Source: a virus. Taken from it: a DNA stretch of 38,737 nt. The stretch's first letter is position 1. Each line of letters starts with the position of its first letter. The translations under genes were made by a program, and so were the position numbers. The notes below the pieces were generated by a model. That model worked only from the letters and a program-made list of their open reading frames with translations. It was not told the origin of the DNA and did no database searches. The stretch is taken from IMG/VR virus record IMGVR_UViG_3300044859_002925, positions 1 to 38,737 of that record. The stretch is one strand, 5' to 3'. Shown piece by piece: positions 1 through 8,599 of this stretch.

Positions 1-1089
1 TAAAACATATCCATCTGAACCGGATATAAACATAATTGAACTGGTATCATAACTCATGATGTTCAATATGTTTCTGTTATATTGTTTAGAACCGGCAGTG
101 CCTAAACTTGCACTATCCATTGGTAATATTGTCAACATTGCATCAGGACCAACAATGCCAGAATATCCTGGCAAACTAGAAACATACGTCGTAGTGGCTC
201 CACCAGCAGATCCATAACTGATAAAATTACCCACACCAAAATAACCACTTTGCTTAAATATAGCTCTAGTACCAGCAACTATATTTGATCCAGTTGATTG
301 TGCAATCGTATCTGGATCGGTGGCAGAATAATAAGCATAAACTCTCAAATCTGTAGAACCAGATTCAGTTCCCAATTGCATTCTTGGTTCCAAAACAGTT
401 TCTAGACCAGAACCAGGATTTCTATCTGCTAATCTGGAAAATAAAATTGAAGATTGTGCTCCTGGAGCACTAGCACTAGTTGCTAGATTTAATGTAGCAT
501 ATTTTGATGTTATACTTACACTACCACTTACATACAATCTTGCTAAATTTTCAGGTGCAAATGCTTCACCATAAGTTCTATAAGCTGGACCAGTACCTAC
601 AAATAATTCATTACTTGCAGTAATTTCCGAAGCAACAATTTTATTACTTGCGCTTAAATTACTTGCGGTAATATTTGTAGCAAATACATTTGTCAGTGTG
701 CTATTACCTAGTACGGTTAATGTACCAGCAATATATTCATTGCTTGATGAAATATTACCACTTGCACTAATGTTTGACGCAGTGATGTTAGTTGCAAATA
801 CGTTAGATAATGTACTATTACCAATTACAGTTAAAGTACCGCCGTCAACAATACTTGTTTCTACCCTTAAAGTACTCGCACTAATATAACCACTTGCACT
901 TATATTGCTTGCGGTAATACTATTAACATTTAAATCGGATGAACCAGTTAAAGTTCCGTCAATCGTTGTTTGTAAAATAAGCCTGGAACCACTAATAATT
1001 CTTTCAACAAATGGTGCTTGACCATCTTGGATCGACGCAGATGTTTGCGGAATTATTATGTTTAATATATTGGAATTGGGGTATGCCAT
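1..1089 (-). CDS. Tail-fibre-like structural protein, partial (C-terminus beyond left edge)
   Basis: The frame is open from the ATG at 1089 to the window edge (363 codons, no stop), so only the N-terminal part is present. The product begins MAYPNSNILNIIIPQTSAS and soon becomes Ser/Thr/Asn/Ala-rich. It contains tandem units of about 38 residues (FATNITASN...LTVLGNSTL), seen as a 114-bp repeat at about 665-840. Such ITAS/ISAS repeats are typical of trimeric beta-rich fibres of T4-like phages. A Gly/Ser-rich, more globular region follows from about residue 170. It is the last gene in a 13-14-15 neck series and is probably a virion adhesin or fibre. The exact fibre type is not recognisable. Upstream lies a (TATAAA)4 tract carrying the TATTTATA motif. 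Confidence 0.7.
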   Translation of the reverse strand, partial: MAYPNSNILNIIIPQTSASIQDGQAPFVERIISGSRLILQTTIDGTLTGSSDLNVNSITASNISASGYISASTLRVETSIVDGGTLTVIGNSTLSNVFATNITASNISASGNISSSNEYIAGTLTVLGNSTLTNVFATNITASNLSASNKIVASEITASNELFVGTGPAYRTYGEAFAPENLARLYVSGSVSITSKYATLNLATSASAPGAQSSILFSRLADRNPGSGLETVLEPRMQLGTESGSTDLRVYAYYSATDPDTIAQSTGSNIVAGTRAIFKQSGYFGVGNFISYGSAGGATTTYVSSLPGYSGIVGPDAMLTILPMDSASLGTAGSKQYNRNILNIMSYDTSSIMFISGSDGYVL

Positions 1090-1110
1090 AAAAGTATCTG
1101 TTTATCTTGC

Positions 1111-1134
1111 TATAAATATAAATATAAATATAAA
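1111..1134. repeat. Hexanucleotide tract (TATAAA)x4
   Basis: Four perfect TATAAA units lie in the intergenic gap before the fibre gene. On the minus (coding) strand each unit junction regenerates TATTTATA, the motif found upstream of many genes here. It may be a multiplied promoter core or a slippage-prone regulatory tract. Confidence 0.7.
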
Positions 1135-1162
1135 TAATATAGTTTAATTGAAATTAAGATAT

Positions 1163-2338
1163 TTAAGCTGTCCATTCTGCAATAGATTGTCTTAACCATC
1201 TTCCACCAGCATAAATATACTGATAATCACCATCATATGCCATCCAACCAGGTTCACCATAATCTGTTGGCGTAGTTGGAGCTGGATGCCAAATAGTTGT
1301 TTCTTGTGATCCTGAAACTGTAACATTTATAGTTTGTTGAATTAATGACGCATAACTTTGTCTAATTGTTGTAATTGCTTCACCCGCAGCTGTTGTGGAT
1401 TCTTCGGTGGCAATTGTGCCTTTAGGAAATCTCCACTCACTGTCTTTTTCAACAAGAGGATTGATACTATAATATGGATTTCCTTTGTTACTGTAAGTAT
1501 TGTCTTTAACCTTTTTGTTTACTATATCCATTTGAGCACTGCTAACAATTTCTGCAGTCAATTTTATCTGTTTTGGCGTTAACATTCTTTGAACAGTTTG
1601 TTTTCTGTCTTCAAATGATTCTGGCAACAAATAAGCATTGGTAGATAAAGTGAATGTACTTCTTACCATTCTATCTTTTTCTCCACTTGATTCAATTGTA
1701 TTGGTATAATTATCTATCTTAACTCTAAAATTAAATCTTTGTTTATCACCCCAATAATCTCCTTCCGCAAAATTGATCTTTTCTAATATTGCATTGTTTT
1801 GTTCAACATATTCTGTCCATACAATAAATTCATATTCTGCTTTAATATGATCTGGCATTGTTACCGCAAATATTTGATTTGTAGGAGCAACAGTCTTATT
1901 TAATAAACTAAATTTATCATATTTGTTCTTTTCATTAAATTTAGTCATTACTGGATAACTCAAATAACGGTTGAATGTTTGATAACCTTCATCTTTTGAA
2001 AATGAAGTTCTTTTAACCATTATCAACGGAATTTGTAACTTACCTTGTTGATCTCTTAATGCACCTTGTGCTTTTGCTGCATACCATTTTTCAGGATTGC
2101 CATATATAATTGGTACTTTTATGTTTTCACCAGCGTCAATTACAGTAGGATTGATAATATTTTGTATATAACTAATCAACGCAGTATCAATATCTAATAA
2201 ACTAACTGTAAAATTTTTCTTTGCATCTTCATCTCGTCTAGTATCCAATGCAATGTTTCTTACATTAGATACAATAGGATTGTTCTTTTCAACATTGTTA
2301 TTTGTTGGTACTGGATTGTTCGTATTTCCTTGCCACAT
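1163..2338 (-). CDS. gp15: gp15-like tail sheath stabiliser / tail completion protein
   Basis: A 391-residue protein that resembles T4 gp15, the hexameric ring capping the tail tube and sheath and joining tail to neck. Features shared with gp15 as I recall it are the early IKVPIIYGNPEKW segment (T4 has RVPITYASKEHF), a following IPLIMVKRTSF strand, and the central EYEFIVWTEYVEQNNAILEKI block (T4: YELSIFTRYEDDMFQIVEQI). It is longer than T4 gp15 (about 270 aa); the extra C-terminal part ends in a Trp/Tyr-rich segment (about 350-391) of unknown role. It lies 2 bp after the gp14-like gene in the 13-14-15 order, which supports the call. No Shine-Dalgarno precedes the ATG, so translational coupling is likely. 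Confidence 0.75.
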   Translation of the reverse strand: MWQGNTNNPVPTNNNVEKNNPIVSNVRNIALDTRRDEDAKKNFTVSLLDIDTALISYIQNIINPTVIDAGENIKVPIIYGNPEKWYAAKAQGALRDQQGKLQIPLIMVKRTSFSKDEGYQTFNRYLSYPVMTKFNEKNKYDKFSLLNKTVAPTNQIFAVTMPDHIKAEYEFIVWTEYVEQNNAILEKINFAEGDYWGDKQRFNFRVKIDNYTNTIESSGEKDRMVRSTFTLSTNAYLLPESFEDRKQTVQRMLTPKQIKLTAEIVSSAQMDIVNKKVKDNTYSNKGNPYYSINPLVEKDSEWRFPKGTIATEESTTAAGEAITTIRQSYASLIQQTINVTVSGSQETTIWHPAPTTPTDYGEPGWMAYDGDYQYIYAGGRWLRQSIAEWTA

Positions 2339-2340
2339 AA

Positions 2341-2814
2341 TTAAAATTGACGGTTAACTAAATTAATTTTGCTCAACTTGCTATAATGCGTATTACAAAT
2401 AATACTGTGTGATTTATTTGCTTGACCACCCAAAAATTGTTCTTGTACAACATTATCAACTTCATGATAACGATCATTAAATAATATCATATCACCAACT
2501 TCCGGATAAAAACTTGCATCTTTTAATGACAATTCTCTAAATTTAAATACAACAGTTTGATCTCTATCAGGTCCAAATCCTTCATCATCTGTACTAATAT
2601 CACCACGATCAATTATACTACTCAATTCTACACCAGAATAAAAACTCTTTCCTTCAGCCGCAACTGCTTCACCATAAATGTTTGTATTGGTTTCATTTGG
2701 TGCAATCTTAAATAAAACAACCAATGTTTCAATAATGTCACGCATCAATTCTGCATTAATTTGATTAACCAAATTAATGTCTCGTTGACTATAATATCTT
2801 CCAAATAATGCCAT
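2341..2814 (-). CDS. gp14: gp14-like neck protein
   Basis: A 157-residue protein between the gp13-like and gp15-like genes. Visible features are KIAPNETNTNIYGEA (about 36-50), an FGPDRDQTVVFKFRE strand, and YPEVGDMILFNDRYHEVDNV (about 103-122). The last resembles the EGDLIYFPMDNSLFEINWV segment of T4 gp14. In T4, gp13 and gp14 complete the filled head and form the neck to which the tail attaches. The protein is shorter than T4 gp14 (256 aa) and lacks its C-terminal region. The family call rests on the motif and gene order together. Confidence 0.7.
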   Translation of the reverse strand: MALFGRYYSQRDINLVNQINAELMRDIIETLVVLFKIAPNETNTNIYGEAVAAEGKSFYSGVELSSIIDRGDISTDDEGFGPDRDQTVVFKFRELSLKDASFYPEVGDMILFNDRYHEVDNVVQEQFLGGQANKSHSIICNTHYSKLSKINLVNRQF

Positions 2815-2820
2815 AATATT

Positions 2821-4026
2821 TTATCCAATATAAATTAGTAGTGGAACAGTCTTCATGATTGATGTCATCTTTTCAGTTTCATCTGCTTTAGCTTCCATTT
2901 GAGCTTTACGACTAGTAGCTTCAAGATTTTCTCTCAATTGTGTAATTAACGATTCTTTTTCAGATGCCGCTTCACTTCGTAATTCGGAACCATCCAATGT
3001 TACTTCTCCACCAGGAATTGGAATTGTACTATACTTCTGTCTTATCATACCAAGATTTTCTTTGCACAATGCCAAGAAATATTTCTTCACCCATTGTTTA
3101 CCAACAGCATTTAATTTATAGTATGTAACATTTTGATATGGCACATTACTATAATCACTAACCACATCATAATTGCTTCCACTACTAAATGTATTTGCTG
3201 CACTAAATTTATCTTTTTCAACTACATATTCAATATAAAGTTTGTAATCATATGTTGGAATAGGAAATATCTTTAGTTTATTATTTACAATTTCAAAACT
3301 ATAAGCACTTTTACGAACCAAATCATTAAATTCAATTGCTTGACCTCTCAATAAATCTTCAAATATTGGTGTCATCAAAAATTGTGTGGCAGGACTATAT
3401 CCAGCAAATCCCATTTCACCAAGTACATTACTGTAACTCATACCAGTCATACTAAATGGATCATAAATACGAGCAAATGCTGGTGGTGGACCATGAAATA
3501 CTCTTCTAATTTCAACTCTACTTCCACTTTCAATATTGGTGCCAATTAGTGTCTGCAAATCATATGTTTGTTGACTTGCGCTCAATTGAATAGGTACTTT
3601 TTTAATGTCAACATATCCACCTACACCAATTTCACTTCCATATCCTTTTGTTAATTGAATTATATATGGTAATCCTGTTCCTATTACATTTTTACCATTG
3701 ATATTTGGATTATCATTTGTATTTAATCCTTGTAAACTTAATAAATTGTTTCGTATATTAAATTGATTTACTTGAGCGCCATATTCATTGACGGATTCTT
3801 CAAATGCAGCATAAAAATTTACATCAATTAATTCAATATCAATGATTGGATACCCCATTCTTTTTGCTGCCCATTCCGCACTCTTTTCACAGTCATATTC
3901 AAAATAACCAACGCTACCACTTAAATACGATTCGTTTAAGTAAAATCCAAATGGTATACTGCCTGTATTTACAGCACTGCCACTCCCCGGCCATCGAATA
4001 CGATCCTGATCAAGATTAGCACTCAT
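2821..4026 (-). CDS. gp13: gp13-like neck / head-completion protein
   Basis: A 401-residue protein at the head of the 13-14-15 neck series, 6 bp before the gp14-like gene. The N-terminal part holds AAKRMGYPIIDIEL and FYAAFEESVNEYG (about 53-80), a pattern I recall from gp13-like neck proteins of marine T4-like phages. A long beta-rich middle follows. The C-terminus (about 365-395) is helical and charged with EKESLITQLRENLEATS. In T4, gp13 binds the portal after DNA packaging. It is longer than T4 gp13 (309 aa). The gene is preceded by a TATTTATA motif about 30 nt upstream. Confidence 0.7.
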   Translation of the reverse strand: MSANLDQDRIRWPGSGSAVNTGSIPFGFYLNESYLSGSVGYFEYDCEKSAEWAAKRMGYPIIDIELIDVNFYAAFEESVNEYGAQVNQFNIRNNLLSLQGLNTNDNPNINGKNVIGTGLPYIIQLTKGYGSEIGVGGYVDIKKVPIQLSASQQTYDLQTLIGTNIESGSRVEIRRVFHGPPPAFARIYDPFSMTGMSYSNVLGEMGFAGYSPATQFLMTPIFEDLLRGQAIEFNDLVRKSAYSFEIVNNKLKIFPIPTYDYKLYIEYVVEKDKFSAANTFSSGSNYDVVSDYSNVPYQNVTYYKLNAVGKQWVKKYFLALCKENLGMIRQKYSTIPIPGGEVTLDGSELRSEAASEKESLITQLRENLEATSRKAQMEAKADETEKMTSIMKTVPLLIYIG

Positions 4027-4056
4027 ATTTTAGTCCATTCTTTAACATTCATTGTT

Positions 4057-4064
4057 TATAAATA
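4057..4064 (-). promoter_or_regulatory. TATTTATA motif upstream of the gp13-like gene
   Basis: The coding-strand octamer TATTTATA ends 30 nt before the ATG at 4026, in the gap after the first LamG gene. It is one of at least twelve copies placed upstream of genes in this window. A late-promoter role is inferred. Confidence 0.45.
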
Positions 4065-4089
4065 TTAAAATAATTAAGTTTAATTTGAT

Positions 4090-4800
4090 TTATAATCCAA
4101 ATCTACTTTTAACAGCATTATAGTTCCGCAATACTTCAGATGCGGTTAATTCTCTATTGTATATTTGTATATTAGATACAGAGCCGGACCAATAAGCACC
4201 GGTGGGTCTTCTACCTATTTGAATAGTATCTGTAGTTGTCGCATATACTAATCCGCCTAATGTACCTGTACCATTACTTAAAACACCATCTATATATATT
4301 GATGTTGTATTACTTCCAAGATTTGTTGTATTAGTTGTATATACTGCTACTATATTTCTCCAAGTATTATTATTGACTGTTGCTGTACTTGATCTGTTAT
4401 AAGTATTAGTACCATCAGAACCTTTTGTAGTACCGGAAACTGTTCCTGCGGAGTCAAATTGAAACATCCAACCAGCCGTAGAAGCAGTCGCACCTTTAGA
4501 AATAATAACACCACTTGTAGCGCTTGTTTTTATCCATAAACTCACAGTAAATGTGACATTTGCAAATTGAAAAGTTGTTCCGGTATTAACTGTATCTACA
4601 TAATCATTGGTACCATCAAATACTATACTACCCAAATTAGCATCACTAAAAGTAGGACCGTTAGTTAAAGTACCTGTGTTATTATTACCACTTAAATCTG
4701 ACCAAGTGGTACCACTACCAGGATAACTTTTATTATTAGCCGCATCTAGTGCAAGCACCAAACCATTTGTAACTATTTTTGGTGAATGTGATAATCCCAT
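4090..4800 (-). CDS. LamG/concanavalin-like jelly-roll protein, paralogue A
   Basis: A 236-residue protein, the last transcribed of three tandem paralogues. It shows the LamG-type (Laminin_G_3) pattern: NGLVLALDAANNKSYPGSG at the N-terminus, LSGNNNTGTLTNGPTF, IVFDGTNDYVDT, FTVSLWIKTSATSGVIISKG, a YIDGVLSNG hairpin, and a C-terminal IYNRELTASEVLRNY. This fold commonly binds glycans or decorates virion surfaces. There is no signal peptide or membrane segment. N- and C-terminal ends are nearly the same in all three copies while the core differs. Likely role: a virion adhesin or head/fibre decoration (inferred). No Shine-Dalgarno is present; the start follows AATTATAGTAT directly. Confidence 0.8.
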   Translation of the reverse strand: MGLSHSPKIVTNGLVLALDAANNKSYPGSGTTWSDLSGNNNTGTLTNGPTFSDANLGSIVFDGTNDYVDTVNTGTTFQFANVTFTVSLWIKTSATSGVIISKGATASTAGWMFQFDSAGTVSGTTKGSDGTNTYNRSSTATVNNNTWRNIVAVYTTNTTNLGSNTTSIYIDGVLSNGTGTLGGLVYATTTDTIQIGRRPTGAYWSGSVSNIQIYNRELTASEVLRNYNAVKSRFGL

Positions 4801-4809
4801 ATACTATAA

Positions 4810-5496
4810 TTATCTACCAAATCTAGATTTAGTTGCGTTATAATTTTGCAATACTTCAGCTGCGGTTAATACTCGGTTATATATTAGAAATTGTGATATG
4901 TTGCCATTTACATAACTAATACTATCTCTTATATCTGCACCAATAGTAAAATCATTTGTACTTATACTTGCATTAAGTGCAGCTGTACCAGTACCCGAAG
5001 AATATCCATCGATATAAAATGTACCATTTGTAGAATTTTTTGTAAATCCTAAATATTGATAAACATTTGTTGACAATGTTCCGGCAGATTGAATAAAATT
5101 AAAACCCATAGAAGAATCATAATCCCAATATACTAATCTTGAATTGGCTTGTTGCAATTGAGCTTCTGTTACTGCGTCTGATGCACTTCTTCCTAAACTA
5201 AATAAAATACCGTATGTACTCATAGAATTAAATTTTGCCCATAACAATACGGTATATGTCGATGAATTAAAATTACTAAGCGATGAACGATAAATATAAT
5301 CATTTGTACCATCTAATGCTATACTGCCCATATTTGATGCATTAAATGTAGGTCCATTGGTTAATGTACCATTATTATCATTTCCGCTTAAATCGGTCCA
5401 AGTTGTACCTGAACCAGGATAACTTTTATTATTTGCAGCGTCTAAATGTAATACCAATCCATTTTCATTTATATCTGGTCCACCTTTGCTTGACAT
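4810..5496 (-). CDS. LamG/concanavalin-like jelly-roll protein, paralogue B
   Basis: A 228-residue protein, the middle member of the trio, starting MSSKGGPDINENGLVLHLD. It shares the NKSYPGSGTTWTDLSGN and LTNGPTF blocks and the terminal YNRVLTAAEVLQNYNATKS with its neighbours. The central sheet (about 65-190) is diverged: it has YTVLLWAKF and a FYIDGYSSGTG hairpin but different loops. This points to duplication followed by diversification of the putative binding face. The spacer to paralogue A is 9 bp. The start is preceded by AATTATAGTAT, the same leader as paralogue A. Confidence 0.8.
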   Translation of the reverse strand: MSSKGGPDINENGLVLHLDAANNKSYPGSGTTWTDLSGNDNNGTLTNGPTFNASNMGSIALDGTNDYIYRSSLSNFNSSTYTVLLWAKFNSMSTYGILFSLGRSASDAVTEAQLQQANSRLVYWDYDSSMGFNFIQSAGTLSTNVYQYLGFTKNSTNGTFYIDGYSSGTGTAALNASISTNDFTIGADIRDSISYVNGNISQFLIYNRVLTAAEVLQNYNATKSRFGR

Positions 5497-5505
5497 ATAC
5501 TATAA

Positions 5506-6195
5506 TTATAAACCGAATCTACTTTTAGTAGCATTATAGTTCTGCAATACTTCCGATGCGGAGAGACCTTTGCCTTTGTAAACTTTAACGTTACTAATCC
5601 TACCATTGAATGCTTCATCATTCTCATGAGAAATACCAATTCTTAACTCTGTTTTATCATTTGGAATAGATACGCTTCCCGTATGACTATTTTGAGACAC
5701 GCCATTTAGATAAATAGTGGTTACACCAGAAATTCTTGATACAGTATAATGATACCACTGAGATGCCGAAATTGTATCATTTGTTGCTATATTTATCGCT
5801 GCATCATCACCGCCGAAGAACTGCATTTTTTTACTGGATGTCACAAGCCTTGCGACAAAATCGAGGTTTGATGTCCAGACAACATATTTAGACATAAAAA
5901 TAGAATTTACGCTTACTGTGTTAAAGTACACCCAACATTCAATAGTAAAATTTCCTGTTCCAAAATTAAAATTCTCACCCGTTGTGATTGATGTATAATC
6001 ATTTGTACCATCAAATACTATAACACCACCGTTACTAACACTAAATGTGGGTCCATTGGTTAGTGTACCTGTGTTACTATTACCGCTTAAATCGGTCCAT
6101 GTAGTACCTGATCTAGGATAACTTTTATTATTAGCAGCATCAAGTGATAATACCAATCCATTTGTAATTATTTTCGGTGAATATTTTGTAGCCAT
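5506..6195 (-). CDS. LamG/concanavalin-like jelly-roll protein, paralogue C
   Basis: A 229-residue protein, the first transcribed of the trio. It has the shared ends (NGLVLSLDAANNKSYP; SASEVLQNYNATKSRFG) and FTIECWVYF, WYHYTVSRISGVTTIYLNG and IGISHENDEAFNGRISNVKVY, a textbook LamG core. The copy carries SYPRSG where the others have SYPGSG. It lies 46 bp after the Cys-containing protein gene, with the leader AAAATTATAGTTT. Virion surface lectin or adhesin is the best guess; the ligand is unknown. Confidence 0.8.
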   Translation of the reverse strand: MATKYSPKIITNGLVLSLDAANNKSYPRSGTTWTDLSGNSNTGTLTNGPTFSVSNGGVIVFDGTNDYTSITTGENFNFGTGNFTIECWVYFNTVSVNSIFMSKYVVWTSNLDFVARLVTSSKKMQFFGGDDAAINIATNDTISASQWYHYTVSRISGVTTIYLNGVSQNSHTGSVSIPNDKTELRIGISHENDEAFNGRISNVKVYKGKGLSASEVLQNYNATKSRFGL

Positions 6196-6241
6196 AAACT
6201 ATAATTTTGTTATTTTAACTTTTAAATAACCATTTTATTTA

Positions 6242-6811
6242 TTACCAATTTCTACAACTCCAATATCCGGCAGTGGTTCTATCTTTCTTTTGATCACATT
6301 TGTGTCTTGCTCTAAAACTTTTCCGTCTAGATTTACTGCTTACTCGTATTCGCATGTTAGGATCACCAAATGTAACTTTCTTTATTTTTCCTGCTTTTGA
6401 TCTAACATATACAGCAAATTTCTTCGGTCCTCCTGGAGTTCTAAATGGTCTACTAAGATGTACAGTTCTACCTCTGTGTTTTGCTTCATTTAGACATTCA
6501 TTGTGTTCCAATTCAATTGGCGCATCTAAAAATACTTCTCGTCCATCATAAATAGATTTTATACCCAGATCACTTTCTACAATATCCAAATCATCATCAT
6601 TTAATTCAATTGCGTCATCATTATACAAACCACGAACTTCATTAACCAATTTAAAATATGATTCACTGTAAATTCTAAAAACATTTTGTTCCAATGTTAA
6701 TCTATTATCCAAATGATACTTCAATCTATCACTAATACCCACTTCTTTAACCAACTTCATTGGTTCACTCTTTTCAACAATAGCATCCACAATGTCACTC
6801 AAATATATCAT
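6242..6811 (-). CDS. Conserved phage head-module protein with basic Cys-containing C-terminus
   Basis: A 189-residue protein starting MIYLSDIVDAIVEKSEP. The N-terminal half is helical and acidic (LNDDDLDIVESDLG). The C-terminal half is basic, with HLSRPFRTPGGPKKFAVYV, KKVTFGDPNMRI, RRKSFRARHKCDQ and the end GYWSCRNW. I recall this Cys-containing GDPNM/RRKSFRARH tail as a common module in T4-like phages, with no established function; it may bind metal or nucleic acid. I chose the ATG at 6811 rather than 6865 because the longer frame runs through the gp23 terminator hairpin, and because a TATTTATA motif sits 4 nt upstream of 6811. Confidence 0.75.
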   Translation of the reverse strand: MIYLSDIVDAIVEKSEPMKLVKEVGISDRLKYHLDNRLTLEQNVFRIYSESYFKLVNEVRGLYNDDAIELNDDDLDIVESDLGIKSIYDGREVFLDAPIELEHNECLNEAKHRGRTVHLSRPFRTPGGPKKFAVYVRSKAGKIKKVTFGDPNMRIRVSSKSRRKSFRARHKCDQKKDRTTAGYWSCRNW

Positions 6812-6815
6812 ACTA

Positions 6816-6823
6816 TATAAATA
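6816..6823 (-). promoter_or_regulatory. TATTTATA motif before the Cys-containing protein gene
   Basis: TATTTATA followed by TAGT and then the ATG at 6811. The motif lies just downstream of the gp23 terminator, as expected for a promoter that restarts transcription. The 4-nt gap would give a leaderless mRNA. Confidence 0.5.
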
Positions 6824-6841
6824 GAATTTAAAAATAAAAAA

Positions 6842-6861
6842 CCCCGGCATTTCTGCCGGGG
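6842..6861 (-). terminator. Intrinsic terminator after major capsid gene
   Basis: A perfect 8-bp stem (CCCCGGCA / TGCCGGGG) with loop TTTC. On the minus strand it is followed by TTTTTATTTTT. It lies 27 bp beyond the gp23 stop and isolates the capsid transcript from the LamG/neck genes. Confidence 0.9.
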
Positions 6862-6888
6862 TCATTGTTTAATCTATATCAGTTAAGC

Positions 6889-8556
6889 TTAGATCTGATC
6901 TAAATCAGATACATATATCTTGCCGTAGAATTCTGGACGGACAACTTTCTTAGCATAACGAGTCAATACTCCACGACGTGGGGTGAAATTGACTGGATCG
7001 TATACCAATGGAGTTTGTACGAGTGGGATGTATGGAGCATATACTGCGCCTGTTTCGAGGAAGTTATTTCCACGGAAGCCCATCAAGATGGTGTTTTCTT
7101 GCATGTATGGGTTCTTGTAGACTTGGAAGCGACTTGCGAAGCTACCAACACGACTTACACCCATTGCGAACTTAGCACTATCACCGTCAGTGTTAACAAC
7201 ATATCCTGGGATTGATTCCAAGATGGTTGCTACGTCTGGTCCTACGACCAAGAAGTTTGCACCACCACGTAGAGTCAATTGGTGAATCTTGTTAGATACC
7301 TTTTGGATCTTGTTACCAAGTGTTGAGAACCAAGTGCTCTTTACGTAAGCAGTACGATTGGTTGAATCGTTATTTACAGTAAAGGTTGGTAGACCGTTAG
7401 CATCGTTAGCACCCTTGATGATGTCCTTACCGATTACTGCAGACCATCCTTCAGTTGTCAATGCTGGAGCAGCATTAATCAACATGTCCATGATTTCAAG
7501 ATCAATTTCCATTGATACATATTCACTCAATAGAGCAGTCAATTCTGCTTCTGCATCAATGCTGTGGTAAGCATTCAAGTCTTGAGCCAATTCTGGTGTC
7601 CAGACTGCCTTTAACTTACGAGTCTTAGCAACGATTGGTTCGCTCTTAAGTTCCAAGTTAACTTCTGGAATGTTGATATCAGTAGACAAACCAGATGTAC
7701 CTGCTGCAGCGCTAGTACCCTTATCTTCGAAGTCACCACGGGTAGCATCAGTAGGTTGTTTTGTGAATGTCAATGTTGCATTTGCACCTTGTACAGGTGC
7801 TTGTGAACCAGTAACAATGAATTGAATTTTATATGTTGGGGAAGCCAATGTACCGGTATTGTATACCTTTGTCATTTCATTGATTTGAAGTGTTGGATCG
7901 ATTGCTGAACCACTCAAAGCAAAGCTTCTTACTGCGTTCAAGTCGATGGTTGCTGCATTTGAACCAACGTCTACTGTTAGTTTTTTATATGAACCAGTAG
8001 CAACATAGGTTGCATTCAAATCAACATCACTGAAACTTACTGATCCGGTTGTTACTGCAAATACAGAAGATGTGTAGTTTTCGGTATAAGCATAACGACC
8101 TACACCGTATAGACCGTTTGTTGCAGTATCGGTAGAACCAAGTTTTAGTCCTGTACCACCGAATAGTGATTGACCGTTATAACCGTTTTGGCCTGGAAGA
8201 CCATTACGGGTAGTACCATACTTGAAGTCTAGATAGAAGATTAGACCAGATGGTAGATTCATTGGTTGTACTGAAACGAATTCCTTAGCGGAAATTTCAG
8301 CGAATACACGACGAACGAGTGGGAGAGCTACGCCTGCCCATTGTTCACTGTTAGCAGAAGTACCAGTGGCGGTAGCTTCGTTTAACAATTGTTGTGCTTG
8401 GTTTTCAAGCAAGATGGACATGTGTGCCTTATCGACACCGTTTAGTCCTTCAAGAAGACCAGTCTTGTCCCATTTGCTTTGTAATCCACGGGTTTCAGTC
8501 ATCAACTTAGCCTGTGGATTCATATTGTTTGTCAATAATGATTTAATATCACTCAT
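6889..8556 (-). CDS. gp23: Major capsid protein (T4 gp23-like)
   Basis: A 555-residue protein that forms the hexamers of the head shell. After a helical propeptide comes LLNE|A (E60/A61), aligning with the T4 gp23 maturation site LTE|A. Then follow PLVRRVFAEI, FVSVQPMNLPSG, an inserted beta-rich segment (about 130-290), KAVWTPELAQDLNAYHSIDAEAEL (T4: KAAYSIELAQDLRAVHGMDADAEL), NFLVVGPDVATILESI, FLETGAVYAPYIPLVQTP and the terminal RPEFYGKIYVSDLDQI. The length is close to T4 gp23 (521 aa). Codons are richer in C/G-ending forms (AAG, TTC, AAC) than in neighbouring genes, fitting very high expression. It lies 43 bp after the scaffold gene and ends at a strong terminator. Confidence 0.95.
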   Translation of the reverse strand: MSDIKSLLTNNMNPQAKLMTETRGLQSKWDKTGLLEGLNGVDKAHMSILLENQAQQLLNEATATGTSANSEQWAGVALPLVRRVFAEISAKEFVSVQPMNLPSGLIFYLDFKYGTTRNGLPGQNGYNGQSLFGGTGLKLGSTDTATNGLYGVGRYAYTENYTSSVFAVTTGSVSFSDVDLNATYVATGSYKKLTVDVGSNAATIDLNAVRSFALSGSAIDPTLQINEMTKVYNTGTLASPTYKIQFIVTGSQAPVQGANATLTFTKQPTDATRGDFEDKGTSAAAGTSGLSTDINIPEVNLELKSEPIVAKTRKLKAVWTPELAQDLNAYHSIDAEAELTALLSEYVSMEIDLEIMDMLINAAPALTTEGWSAVIGKDIIKGANDANGLPTFTVNNDSTNRTAYVKSTWFSTLGNKIQKVSNKIHQLTLRGGANFLVVGPDVATILESIPGYVVNTDGDSAKFAMGVSRVGSFASRFQVYKNPYMQENTILMGFRGNNFLETGAVYAPYIPLVQTPLVYDPVNFTPRRGVLTRYAKKVVRPEFYGKIYVSDLDQI

Positions 8557-8599
8557 ATTTTTGAATTTATTTTATAGTTAGTTTTTACTCACCTTACTT

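Noticed and set aside
1111-1140. Plus-strand TATAAATA copies as T4-type late promoters reading rightwards
   Set aside because: They would drive antisense transcripts at every gene, and at the plus-strand cassette the motif is TATTTATA on the coding strand, so the opposite orientation is the meaningful one.
6812-6865. N-terminal extension MTPAEMPGFF... of the Cys-containing protein
   Set aside because: It is translated from the gp23 terminator hairpin; the start at 6811 has the usual upstream motif and a normal N-terminus.
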